A stretch of DNA of 64,000 nucleotides, from the NCBI GenBank assembly GCA_028285525.1, contig JANQOZ010000001.1, positions 1 through 64,000 of the forward strand, in the 5' to 3' direction. The position numbers and the translations under genes were made by a program. This stretch comes from Lysobacterales bacterium. GTDB lineage: Bacteria > Pseudomonadota > Gammaproteobacteria > Xanthomonadales > SZUA-38. This document shows positions 1-8,321 of this stretch, piece after piece (the stretch's first letter is position 1; each line of letters opens with the position of its first letter). The notes beneath the pieces were generated by a model, which was not told where the DNA came from, made no database searches, and saw nothing but the letters and a program-made list of their open reading frames with translations.

Positions 1-2
1 TG

Positions 3-1037
3 ATGGGCGTGCTGATGGATCTCACCAGCAAGCCGCGACCCGCGCCGGTCGACGACGGCTGGGAGCCGGAGCAAATGCCGAGCGCCGCGCGTCTGGCGGT
101 CAGCGCGGCGACCCGGCTTGGGCTGAAGACCCGCAGCCTCCCGGCGCTGGCCAAAGAAGTCGGCAGCGGCGCCGCCAGGCTCTACGGCCTTTCCCGCGTG
201 GCCAAGCTGCGTCCGCCGACGCTGCCGCTGAGCGCACCGCCCAGCCGCTTCAACGCGCCGGTCTGCGCTCAGCGAACATTTTCCGCTGTCGACCTCGGGC
301 TCGATCGGATCAAAGCCATCAAGAACGCGGTGCCGGGAACCACCGTCAACGACGTTGTGCTGGCGGTTTGCGCAGGCGGCCTGCGGGCCTATCTGCGGGA
401 ACACGACGACCTGCCCGACAGGCCGCTGGTCGCCATGGCGCCGATCTCGGTTCGCAGCGAGCAGCAGCGAGGAAAGATGGGCAATCAGGTATCCGCCATG
501 CTGGTAGGACTCGAAACCCACCGGGACGATCCGCTCGAAAGACTCAACCAGATTCACCAGAACACCCGCAGCTCCAAAGCCTACTCGGGCGCGCTGCCCG
601 CGAACCATCTTATCGAGCTCATCCCGACTTCCACCGCGGCGCTGGCCGCACGGCTGTATTCACGCACGGCCCTGGGTGACGGGCGACGGCCGTTTTTCAA
701 CCTCGTGATCACCAACGTGCCCGGACCGCAGCAGCCGCTGTACCTTGGGGGCGCCCGGGTGTTGAGCACCTACGGCACGGCGCCGTTGATAGATGGCCTG
801 GGCCTGATTCTGGTAATCTTTAGCTATGCAGGGCAGCTGTCGATCGGCATCACGTCCTGCGTCAGCCTGGTGCCCGACCCCGAGCGCCTCGGCGAGCTGT
901 TTCGACAGTCGCTGAATGAACTCGAAGAAGTGGTGGGCACTGCAGAGCCGGAGGAGCCTGGCTCGCTGCGCGAGCAGCTCGGAAGCCTGGGGCAGACCGT
1001 GGACCGGCTGGAAGCGTATTTGAAGGAACAGGGATGA
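3..1037 (+). CDS. Wax ester synthase/diacylglycerol acyltransferase (WS/DGAT), C-terminal part
   Basis: The 344 visible residues match the C-terminal two thirds of bacterial WS/DGAT enzymes, which esterify acyl-CoA to fatty alcohols or diacylglycerol to make storage lipids at the inner membrane. Visible family marks are VNDVVLAVCAGGLRAYL (about residues 115-130), the conserved MGNQVSAM stretch, and the late NVPGPQQPLYLGGA block (about 238-251). The catalytic HHxxxDG motif normally lies just upstream of the MGVLMDLT stretch, so it should fall outside the window; the frame is open to the edge and the first Met is not the real start. The stop overlaps the start of the next hydrolase gene by 4 bp, which implies translational coupling. 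Family call is firm; substrate preference (wax ester or triacylglycerol) cannot be read. Confidence 0.9.
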   Translation: MGVLMDLTSKPRPAPVDDGWEPEQMPSAARLAVSAATRLGLKTRSLPALAKEVGSGAARLYGLSRVAKLRPPTLPLSAPPSRFNAPVCAQRTFSAVDLGLDRIKAIKNAVPGTTVNDVVLAVCAGGLRAYLREHDDLPDRPLVAMAPISVRSEQQRGKMGNQVSAMLVGLETHRDDPLERLNQIHQNTRSSKAYSGALPANHLIELIPTSTAALAARLYSRTALGDGRRPFFNLVITNVPGPQQPLYLGGARVLSTYGTAPLIDGLGLILVIFSYAGQLSIGITSCVSLVPDPERLGELFRQSLNELEEVVGTAEPEEPGSLREQLGSLGQTVDRLEAYLKEQG

Positions 1038-1852
1038 CACGCAAGGTAAAACCGGCTTCAACCAAACGCCCACCCTCACTCTTGCTGCTGGCGCTGGAAG
1101 GCCGGGTTGCTGTAGATGCAGCAACCATGGCGCCCATGTTTGCACTGCGGCGGTTCCTGCCGAAAGGCGACGGCCATCCGGTGCTGTTTCTCCCGGGGTT
1201 TTTGACCAGCTCCCGAGCCACCTGGCCGCTGCGGCGGTTCTTCGCCGGAATGAACTACGCCAGCCACCGCTGGAAGCTCGGCACCAACATGGGCTACTCC
1301 GAAGAGCTCCGGGGCCGCATCGGCGACCGGATTGCCAACCTTCATAGGCGCTACGGGCGCAGGGTGAGTCTGGTGGGCTGGAGTCTTGGCGGCATCTACT
1401 GCCGCGAGCTCGCGCGCGACATGCCGGAATATATCCGTCAGGTCATCACCATGGGCAGCCCGTTCCGCTGCAACCCCGAATCAACGAACGTGCTGCGCAT
1501 CTACAACTACGTGACCCAGAACTCGCTGGTGCGCGATCGGGCGCTGCTCGACGGGCTGGCAACGCCGCCGCCAGTGCCCACCACCGCGCTGTACACCCGC
1601 ACGGACGGCATCGTCGCCTGGCAGGGGACGGTGGAGAACTCAACGCGCCACGACGTACAGAACATTCACGTCGGGGGTCCGCACGTGGGCCTCGGCTTCA
1701 ACGCGCGCGCGCTAATCGCGCTGGCGGACCGGCTCGCGCAGCCGGCGGACGACTGGCAGCGCTTCCAGCCGCGGGGCGTGCTGAAACTGATTTATCAGTC
1801 TCACTATCCGGAATGGCTGGTGGGAGCACCCGAACCCGACTGGGTCGGGTGA
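1034..1852 (+). CDS. Alpha/beta hydrolase, putative lipase/esterase
   Basis: A 272-residue alpha/beta hydrolase. The oxyanion region is LFLPGFLTSS (51-60), the nucleophile elbow is GWSLGG with Ser117, and plausible triad partners are Asp191 (TRTDGIVAW) and His217 (GGPHVGLG). No signal peptide is obvious. The ATG lies inside the stop region of the WS/DGAT gene (ATGA overlap), so the two are probably co-translated. By context it may act on a lipid ester, for example mobilising wax esters or triacylglycerol made by its partner, but this is inference; the sequence alone supports only an esterase/lipase-like fold. Confidence 0.8.
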   Translation: MTRKVKPASTKRPPSLLLLALEGRVAVDAATMAPMFALRRFLPKGDGHPVLFLPGFLTSSRATWPLRRFFAGMNYASHRWKLGTNMGYSEELRGRIGDRIANLHRRYGRRVSLVGWSLGGIYCRELARDMPEYIRQVITMGSPFRCNPESTNVLRIYNYVTQNSLVRDRALLDGLATPPPVPTTALYTRTDGIVAWQGTVENSTRHDVQNIHVGGPHVGLGFNARALIALADRLAQPADDWQRFQPRGVLKLIYQSHYPEWLVGAPEPDWVG

Positions 1853-1888
1853 CCGCGACAAAGCAGCGAACCCAAAAGGACAAGCCCC

Positions 1889-2797
1889 ATGGACGCCGTA
1901 CTTCGCACGCCCGACGAGGCGTTTTCCGATCTGCCTGACTTTGCCTTTTCGCCCAACTACCTGACGGTCACGGATCAGACGCTCGGCGAGCTACGCGTTC
2001 ATTACCTGGACGAAGGCAGCGGTCCCTTGGTACTGCTGCTCCACGGCGAGCCTTCCTGGAGCTATCTCTATCGCAAGATGATCCCGCCGCTGGTCGCCGC
2101 CGGCTTTCGCTGCGTCGCGCCGGACCTCGTGGGCTTTGGCCGCTCGGACAAACCGGCCCGCCGCGAGGACTATTCCTACAGCCGCCACCTGGACTGGCTG
2201 ACCCAAACCATCAACGCGCTTGAGCTCAACCAGATCCATTTGTTCTGCCAGGACTGGGGCGGCCTGCTCGGACTGCGCCTGGTAGCCGCCGAGCCGGACC
2301 GCTTCGCCTCCGTGTGTGCGTCGAACACCATTCTGCCGACCGGCCAGGGTGAACCGTCGACAGCATTCATCAAGTGGCGGGATTTCTCGCAGTCTGTGCC
2401 GGAGTTTCCCACCGGCAAAATCATTGAAACCGGCTGTGCGAGGCCCTTCAGCGATTCGGTGAAGGCCGCCTACGACGCACCCTACCCGGACGAAAGCTAC
2501 AAGGCCGGCGCCCGGGCGTTTCCGCCGCTGGTGCCGATTACCGCGGACATCGACGGCGCCACAGAAAACCGCGAGGCGTGGAAGACGCTTGCGGCCTACG
2601 AGCGGCCGTTTCTGACGCTGTTCGGCGACTCAGACCCCATCATGGCGGGCGTAGAAAAGTTTTTTCAGGCCCGGGTCCCGGGTTGCCAGGGCCAGCCGCA
2701 CGCAATCATCGAACAGGCGGCCCACTTCATTCAGGAAGACGCCGGCGAGGAGCTGACGACTCACCTGATTCCCTGGCTAAAGAGCCAGACTGCCTGA
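1889..2797 (+). CDS. dhmA: Haloalkane dehalogenase, subfamily I
   Basis: A 302-residue alpha/beta hydrolase matching haloalkane dehalogenases, which hydrolyse carbon-halogen bonds to an alcohol and halide. It has the HGEPSWSYLYRKM block (52-64, with Glu54 as in the HLD-I group), nucleophile Asp122 in FCQDWGG with halide-binding Trp123, a catalytic acid in FGDSDP (247-249) and catalytic His279 in QAAHFIQED. A usable ribosome site (AAAGGA) lies 10 nt before the ATG. It follows the lipid genes after a 36-bp gap on the same strand. Closely related epoxide hydrolases also carry an Asp nucleophile, but the Glu54/Trp123 pair favours a dehalogenase. Natural substrate unknown. Confidence 0.85.
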   Translation: MDAVLRTPDEAFSDLPDFAFSPNYLTVTDQTLGELRVHYLDEGSGPLVLLLHGEPSWSYLYRKMIPPLVAAGFRCVAPDLVGFGRSDKPARREDYSYSRHLDWLTQTINALELNQIHLFCQDWGGLLGLRLVAAEPDRFASVCASNTILPTGQGEPSTAFIKWRDFSQSVPEFPTGKIIETGCARPFSDSVKAAYDAPYPDESYKAGARAFPPLVPITADIDGATENREAWKTLAAYERPFLTLFGDSDPIMAGVEKFFQARVPGCQGQPHAIIEQAAHFIQEDAGEELTTHLIPWLKSQTA

Positions 2798-2827
2798 TCT
2801 GAAACCGGGACCACTGACCGGCTCGCT

Positions 2828-4222
2828 TCAGTCGGCCGGCCAGTTCTCCAGCGCGTCGACAAAGGCTGCCAACCAGGCGTTGGTCTGAAACGCGTCGAGC
2901 GCGCGGTGATCGATTGAGAGCGTGACGTAGCAGCTCGGCACAATCTGGATCTGGTCCTCACCGTTCACCTCGCGGACGCGAACCCGCTTCTCCAGCTTGC
3001 CGACACCCAGGATGGCCACCTCAGGCTGATTGATGATGATCGGAGCCGCCAGCAGGCTGCCCGACACCCCGTGGTTGGAAATCGTAAACGTGCCGCCGCG
3101 CAGGTCGACCTGGGTCAGGCCGCCGGTGCGGGCACGCTCGGTTTTTTCGCCGAGGTCGGCCGCAATTTGAGCCAGCGTGCGGTCCTGAACCCGTTTGATC
3201 ACGGGCACGATCAGCCCCTGCTCACCGAGCGCCGTACCAACGCCGATATTGATGTCGTCAAAAAGCTGCAGGTGATCCGAGTGGAACCGGCTGTTGACCT
3301 GCGGCACGGCTCGCATGGCGGCGGCCGCCGCCGCCACAAAGTAGGCGGTGTAGGTGAGCTTGATGCCCTGCTCAGCGAGCGCGGCCTTATGGGCCTGGCG
3401 GTGTGCGGCCACCGCGCTCATGTCGGCCTCGAACAAGCTTGTCACGTGCGGCGACTTCTTGATCGAGTCCATCATGTTGCGGGCAATCGCCCTTCGCATC
3501 GCGCTGTGCGGCACCCGACGGCCTTCCGGCACGCCGGCCTCCGGCGCTCGCTGCTCCAGCCAGGAAAGCAGGTTATCCCGGGTCACGCGACCACCCTCGC
3601 CGGTACCGGGGATAACCTTCAGGCTATGGATAGCGTACTGCTCCATCAGCCGTCGCACCGCCGGACTGATCCGGTCGGCGCCGGGCGCCTCGGCGTCAGC
3701 AGAAGGGGCCGGCGTGGGCGCATCGATGACGGCGAGATGCGCGAGAAGCTGGCCGGGAGCGAGCTCCTGCCCAATCTCCGCCGCGAGGCTGTGAACCGAG
3801 CCGCTGTCCGGCGCCACGATTTCCAGCACCACCTTGTCGGTTTCCACCTCCGCCAATGGCTGACCGGCGGACACCTGCTGGCCCGGCTCGACCAGCCAGC
3901 GGCCCAGCGTCGCGGCGGTGCCTTCATTGTCTTCGGTCACAAACAGCACCTCGGTCAGCGAGGCGTCAGCGGCCCCGGCGACCGGCTCTTCGGTCAGCCG
4001 GCCGAGCACCGTCCCGGGCTCCAGCTCCTGATCCAGCTCCACCAGCTGCTCTGCGAGAAAGCCCGCGGCAGGCGCGGCGATTTCTACCGTGACCTTATCG
4101 GTTTCCAGCTCCGCCACCGGCTGATCGGACTGCACCGCGTCCCCGACCGATACCAGCCAGCGATTCAGGCGCGCCGTTGTGCCCTCGGTCTGCTCAGCAA
4201 AGACGATGTCCAGCTCGCTCAT
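2828..4222 (-). CDS. Dihydrolipoamide acyltransferase (E2) of a 2-oxoacid dehydrogenase complex
   Basis: A 464-residue E2 core subunit that moves the acyl group from lipoate to CoA. Two lipoyl domains (about 1-78 and 88-165) carry ETDKV motifs with lipoyl-lysines Lys43 and Lys130. A peripheral subunit-binding domain follows (about 183-223, ISPAVRRLMEQY...GGRVTRDNLL), then the catalytic domain. The active-site signature reads DHRALDA: His439 and Asp443 are kept but the usual Gly after Asp is Ala. The start overlaps the stop of the upstream fused E1 gene by 4 bp, so E1 and E2 form one operon read on the minus strand. No E3 gene is in the window. Branched-chain or another 2-oxoacid is the likely substrate; pyruvate is less likely because E1 is of the alpha/beta type. 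Confidence 0.9.
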   Translation of the reverse strand: MSELDIVFAEQTEGTTARLNRWLVSVGDAVQSDQPVAELETDKVTVEIAAPAAGFLAEQLVELDQELEPGTVLGRLTEEPVAGAADASLTEVLFVTEDNEGTAATLGRWLVEPGQQVSAGQPLAEVETDKVVLEIVAPDSGSVHSLAAEIGQELAPGQLLAHLAVIDAPTPAPSADAEAPGADRISPAVRRLMEQYAIHSLKVIPGTGEGGRVTRDNLLSWLEQRAPEAGVPEGRRVPHSAMRRAIARNMMDSIKKSPHVTSLFEADMSAVAAHRQAHKAALAEQGIKLTYTAYFVAAAAAAMRAVPQVNSRFHSDHLQLFDDINIGVGTALGEQGLIVPVIKRVQDRTLAQIAADLGEKTERARTGGLTQVDLRGGTFTISNHGVSGSLLAAPIIINQPEVAILGVGKLEKRVRVREVNGEDQIQIVPSCYVTLSIDHRALDAFQTNAWLAAFVDALENWPAD

Positions 4223-6330
4223 AGCGCAAGCAGTCGGGCCACGGCCCGTTCAATTTCGTCTTCGCCGGGCACCGCGGCGTTGAGCAGGCCAAGGTTATGG
4301 GGGTTGGGAATATCCGGCATCGTCAGCCGGCGTACCGGGGCGTCGAGCGACCAGAACAGCTCGTCGGCCAGGACGGCAGCCACCTCCGCGCCAAAGCCGG
4401 CGGTGAGATTATCCTCGTGGACAATGAGACAGCGGCTGGTCTTCTTGACCGATTCGAGCACACCCTCCTTATCCCAGGGGCTGATCGTTCGCAGGTCCAG
4501 GACCTCGACCGAGCCTTCGCGTTTTCGGGCAACCGTTTCGCAACGCTCCACCATGGCGCCCCAGGTGACGATGGTCAGCTTGTCACCCTCAACCACCGTC
4601 GCGGCTTTGCCGAACGGGAGCACGTAGTCGTCACCCGGATACGGACGGCGCGACCAGGCGTTGTCGTAGAGGTGGCGATGTTCAAAAAACATCGTTGGGT
4701 TGTCGCCGCGCAGCGCGGCGCGCAGCAGACCTACCGCGTCCTCTGCATGCGAAGGCATCGCAACCTGCCAGCCGACCTTGTGTGCCCATTCCACCTCGTC
4801 GCACATGGAGTGCCAGGGATCGCCGCGGCGGGCAAAACCGCCGGGCACCCGTACGACCATCGGGCAGGCAAAACGATTCGCCGTGCGCCAGCGCATCGTG
4901 CCCGCATCGGTGATCTGCTCAGCCGCGGGCTCGGCGTACTTGCGGAACTGGATCTCCGGCACCGGCATCAGGCCGGCTACCGCCATGCCGACCGATCGGC
5001 CGATGATGCCTTCCTCCGACAGGCTGGTGTCGAACACGCGGCCGTCACCGTGGGTCTCAGCAAGTCCCAGCGTCGCGCCGTGCACACCGCCCTTCGGACC
5101 GACGTCCTCGCCGAAGACCAGAACGCGAGGGTTGCTCCTCAGCTCGGCATCCAGCGTCCGGCGAATCGCCGTGATCAGGTTGATCCGCTGGCCGCTGGGC
5201 TGCGGTGTGGCGCTCGACTCAGGAAACCGGTGCTGGTCAGCCGCCAGGCCGCCCATCATCGGCAGCTCGATACCGCCGTCTGTTTTCTTCTCCGCCATGA
5301 CGTATCGACGCAGCTTGCCGGTATCGGGCTCTGGCCGAGCCTGAGCCGCCTCGAGCGCAGTGCGTACTCCCTGTTCCACTTCCCGCTCCAGCTCGGCCCA
5401 GCCGTCAGCATTGAGCGAGCCCTGTTCTTCGAGCCAGACTTTCAGCTTCGGCAGCGGATCGCGGGTCTGCTCCTCAGCGATAAACGCCTCGCTTTTGTAG
5501 GTCTGCGTATCCTGGAACGTGTGACCGCACAGGCGCGGCACCTTCAGGCGAAGCAGACAGGCCCCGTGGCCGTCGCGGCAGTGATTGACGGCCTCGTCGA
5601 TCAAGCGGGGTGTCACGTCCGGGTCGGTACCGTCGCCGTCGAGAATCTTGAGCTCCGGCCAGGCCGCCAGGTTGGCTACGTGATCACCGCCCGGCGTTTG
5701 CAGCGGCGCAGGCACCGAGATCCCGTAGCCGTTGTCCTCCATATAGAAGAGCATCGGCAGCTTGAGTGTCGTAGCGATATTCAGCGCCGACCAAAACCCG
5801 TTGGTAGAAGCCGACGCGTCGCCGCCGGTTGCCACCGCGATCGCGCCGCGCCACTGGGCCTGCTTGAGCTCGTCGGTGCGATAGGCAATCGCCTGCGCCC
5901 ACCCGACGGCCGGCGTGTACTGAGCGCCCACGCCGCCGCTCATCGGCAGCAGCGTTGCGCCCCGACCGAGACGACCCGCGCCCGGCAGGTTGCACACCAC
6001 GCCGATATCGCGTCCGTCGCTGTAGCCGCCGCTGCGCGCCAGAGGCGCGGCGAACGCGTCTTCGGACGTGAGGCCCAGCGCCAGCGCCAGCGGCCGCGAC
6101 CGGTAGTAGCCCGTGGCGCCGTCGTGCGTGTGGGTCAGCCGGCTGCCGAGCAGGATCTGCGCGAAGTCATGGCCACGGGCAGAAAACTGGTTGAACACCT
6201 GGCGAGCCGGAACGAGCTCCGTTTCTTCGATATGGTCGATGAGGCGACTGGTCAGCAGCAGTCGGGAGATCTGCAGCCAGTCGACTGCGGTGGGATCCGG
6301 GGTGGTGTCGAGGGCGGCCTGATGGTCCAT
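4219..6330 (-). CDS. 2-oxoacid dehydrogenase E1, alpha and beta subunits fused
   Basis: A 703-residue thiamine-diphosphate enzyme joining E1alpha (about 1-340) and E1beta (about 381-703) in one chain; it decarboxylates a 2-oxoacid and acylates E2 lipoate. The ThDP/Mg site is read as GDAS (about 170-173) to EDNGY (198-202): relative to the usual GDG...NN, the second Gly is Ala and the first Asn is Asp, while the metal-binding Asp and second Asn are kept. The beta half has GEDVGPKGG and the WHS histidine region. I chose ATG 6330 over a longer frame from 6411 because GGAGG sits 5 nt upstream of it. It is the first gene of the E1-E2 operon and is divergent from a PaaX-type regulator. Branched-chain 2-oxoacid dehydrogenase is the best guess. 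Confidence 0.88.
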   Translation of the reverse strand: MDHQAALDTTPDPTAVDWLQISRLLLTSRLIDHIEETELVPARQVFNQFSARGHDFAQILLGSRLTHTHDGATGYYRSRPLALALGLTSEDAFAAPLARSGGYSDGRDIGVVCNLPGAGRLGRGATLLPMSGGVGAQYTPAVGWAQAIAYRTDELKQAQWRGAIAVATGGDASASTNGFWSALNIATTLKLPMLFYMEDNGYGISVPAPLQTPGGDHVANLAAWPELKILDGDGTDPDVTPRLIDEAVNHCRDGHGACLLRLKVPRLCGHTFQDTQTYKSEAFIAEEQTRDPLPKLKVWLEEQGSLNADGWAELEREVEQGVRTALEAAQARPEPDTGKLRRYVMAEKKTDGGIELPMMGGLAADQHRFPESSATPQPSGQRINLITAIRRTLDAELRSNPRVLVFGEDVGPKGGVHGATLGLAETHGDGRVFDTSLSEEGIIGRSVGMAVAGLMPVPEIQFRKYAEPAAEQITDAGTMRWRTANRFACPMVVRVPGGFARRGDPWHSMCDEVEWAHKVGWQVAMPSHAEDAVGLLRAALRGDNPTMFFEHRHLYDNAWSRRPYPGDDYVLPFGKAATVVEGDKLTIVTWGAMVERCETVARKREGSVEVLDLRTISPWDKEGVLESVKKTSRCLIVHEDNLTAGFGAEVAAVLADELFWSLDAPVRRLTMPDIPNPHNLGLLNAAVPGEDEIERAVARLLAL

Positions 6331-6507
6331 GAGTACCTCCAGCAGGTGCGCCGGTCCAGGCTGCGGATTGGCGGCACGCGGCGGGTTTACGCTACATTCC
6401 AGGTCGAACACGCGCGTTCAATGCATCAACCTGATACCTGATTACCAATGCTAATGAGATTTTCTGTATCATAAAATTGCTATGTTAATCAGGAACCCAC
6501 GACGCCG
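6331..6507. promoter_or_regulatory. Divergent promoter region between E1-E2 operon and paaX-like gene, with inverted repeat
   Basis: This spacer is markedly AT-rich between about 6441 and 6490 compared with its GC-rich surroundings, as expected for two divergent promoters. It contains an inverted repeat with perfect 8-bp arms, CCTGATTA at 6437-6444 and TAATCAGG at 6486-6493, separated by 41 bp. The right arm lies 15 bp before the regulator start. An autoregulatory operator for the PaaX-like protein is the natural reading, but no footprint data can be inferred from sequence and exact -35/-10 boxes are not clear. Confidence 0.45.
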
Positions 6508-7452
6508 ATGACGCTACCCGCCCTGGCCCAGGACACGCTGGCACCCCTGATTGCGGCTTTTCGCAGCCGCCGGCCGCTCCGCGCCGGTTCGCTGATCATC
6601 ACGGTGTTCGGTGACACGATTTCCCAGCATGGCAACTGCGTCTGGCTGGGCAGCCTGATTCGCGCGCTGGCCCCGCTGGGTCTCAGCGAGCGCCTGATCC
6701 GGACCTCGGTCTATCGCCTGTCGCAGGACGACTGGCTGACTAGCGAGCAGATCGGACGCCGGTCGTACTACAGCTTCAGCGCCAAAGGCCTGCGCAGCTA
6801 TCGCAGCGCCGCCCAGCGGATTTACAACCTGGGCCAGTCGGTGTGGGACGGCCAATGGATGCTGGTGCTGGCCGGTTTCCTGACCGATCGGGAGCGCGAC
6901 GCGCTGCGGCGGGAACTGCAGTGGCTCGGTTACGGAACGCTCTCTCCGGGCATGATGGCGCATCCCAGCCACGACCGTACAGCCCTCGATGAAACCCTCG
7001 CCGACATGAACCTGGCCGGCAAGGTGACGGTGCTCAGCGCGCAAACCGAAGACGACGCCTCGCTCGAGGTGCCCCAGCAGCTGGCCGTGAAGAGCTGGAA
7101 GCTGAAGGAGCTCGGTGAGAGCTACCGGGCGTTTTGCAGCGCCTACCAGCCGTCGCTGCAGGCGTTGGAAGACGGCGAGCTCTTGTCAGACCACGCCTGC
7201 TTTCTGCTGCGCACGCTGCTGATCCACGACTATCGGCGGCTTTTGCTGCGCGACGCGGACCTGCCCGATGAACTGCTGGCCGAGACCTGGCCCGGGCGCG
7301 AGGCGCTGGCGCTAACAACCCGGCTTTATCAGTTGCTTGCCCCCACCGTCACAGACTACGTCTGCCACAACCTGGAAGGAAAGTCGGGGCTGCTACCCGG
7401 TCCGGGCGCCGATTTTGCTCAACGCTTTTCGGCGGGCAACGCCAGCCAGTAG
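6508..7452 (+). CDS. PaaX family transcriptional regulator
   Basis: A 314-residue protein matching the PaaX family (GntR-like winged helix plus a PaaX C-terminal domain). N-terminal SLIITVFGDTISQHGNCVWL and SVYRLSQDDWL segments are typical of the DNA-binding part, and the LIHDYRRLLLRDADLP stretch (about 231-246) is a hallmark of the C-terminal part. Known members repress phenylacetate catabolism and respond to phenylacetyl-CoA. Here no paa genes are seen; the divergent neighbour is the E1-E2 operon, so it probably controls that operon in response to some acyl-CoA (inference). Its 3' end overlaps the convergent ABC gene by 34 bp. Confidence 0.85.
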   Translation: MTLPALAQDTLAPLIAAFRSRRPLRAGSLIITVFGDTISQHGNCVWLGSLIRALAPLGLSERLIRTSVYRLSQDDWLTSEQIGRRSYYSFSAKGLRSYRSAAQRIYNLGQSVWDGQWMLVLAGFLTDRERDALRRELQWLGYGTLSPGMMAHPSHDRTALDETLADMNLAGKVTVLSAQTEDDASLEVPQQLAVKSWKLKELGESYRAFCSAYQPSLQALEDGELLSDHACFLLRTLLIHDYRRLLLRDADLPDELLAETWPGREALALTTRLYQLLAPTVTDYVCHNLEGKSGLLPGPGADFAQRFSAGNASQ

Positions 7453-8213
7453 CCGTTCTCCCGCACCACGTGCACGGGCACGCCGTACAGCTCGCTCAGG
7501 CGCGGGCTAGTGAGTAGTGTCTTTGGTGAACCATCCGCTGCGATCCGCCCGGCCTTCAGAAACACCACCCGCTCAACCTGCGGCAGAATTTCGTGCACAT
7601 GGTGGGTGGCCAGGACGAGCTTAATGCCGTCGTCCAGCAGCCGGTGGAATTCCTCCAGCAGCGAAAACGCGGCGCCGGGATCAAGGCCAGCCAGCGGTTC
7701 ATCCAGCACCAGGTGTCGAGGTTTGGTGGCCAGCGCCCGAGCCAGCAGACAGCGCCGCTGCTGACCGGTCGACAGTCGTGCGTAGAGCGTCTTGTCGCGT
7801 AGCGAAAATCGGTCGAGCAACGCGTCAGCGGTCGCTCGCTCTTGATCACTGTACTCATAGACAATGCCCGAGGTGCCCAAACTGGCAGAAAACCCCGACA
7901 ACACCGCCTCCCGGGCGGTCGCCGCACTGGGAAAATTCTGCTGCAGATCGTGCGACACCAGGCCCAGCATTGCCCAATAGCTTCGGGTCTCAAGGCGGCT
8001 TTCGCCGAGGATCTTCAGGTACGACTCCGGCTTGGGGGCCGGATAAATCTCACGCGCCAGCAGCTTCAGCAGCGTTGACTTGCCGGCACCGTTGGGGCCG
8101 AGGATCGCCACGTTCTCATGCTGGGTGATGGTGAGAGAAAGGCCGTCAAAGACCCGGGTCGGCCCTCGCCAGCATTCGACGTTCTTCAGCTCGATGAGCG
8201 CGGGCTCTGCCAC
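7419..8213 (-). CDS. ABC transporter ATP-binding protein
   Basis: A lone ABC ATPase. From the proposed start it has Walker A GPNGAGKST, a Q-loop region after LGLVSHDL, signature LSTGQQRR, Walker B LVLDEPLAGLDP and a switch His in ATHHVHEI. No permease or binding protein is adjacent, so substrate and even transport role are unknown. Start choice is uncertain: the frame stays open to 8333, but that would overlap the start of the divergent gene. The GTG at 8213 leads directly into AEPALIELKNV, the usual beginning of such domains, giving 264 residues. No good ribosome site is visible for it. Confidence 0.8.
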   Translation of the reverse strand: MAEPALIELKNVECWRGPTRVFDGLSLTITQHENVAILGPNGAGKSTLLKLLAREIYPAPKPESYLKILGESRLETRSYWAMLGLVSHDLQQNFPSAATAREAVLSGFSASLGTSGIVYEYSDQERATADALLDRFSLRDKTLYARLSTGQQRRCLLARALATKPRHLVLDEPLAGLDPGAAFSLLEEFHRLLDDGIKLVLATHHVHEILPQVERVVFLKAGRIAADGSPKTLLTSPRLSELYGVPVHVVRENGYWLALPAEKR

Positions 8214-8321
8214 GGCTTGGGCAACCTGTTCGCGGGTGGACCGGTCGCCATGATGCGCGTCACACTTCTGCGCCGCAAGGCTTCGTAAGATGCAGCTGAT
8301 GCAGTTTCGCTGGATGTCGTG

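Noticed and set aside
3071..4627. 518-residue plus-strand frame antisense to the E2 gene
   Set aside because: Low-complexity, Arg-rich product with no motif; the E2 domains on the other strand are unambiguous.
4297..6441. 714-residue plus-strand frame antisense to the fused E1 gene
   Set aside because: Arg/His/Gly-rich composition typical of a high-GC antisense shadow; the minus strand encodes a clear E1.
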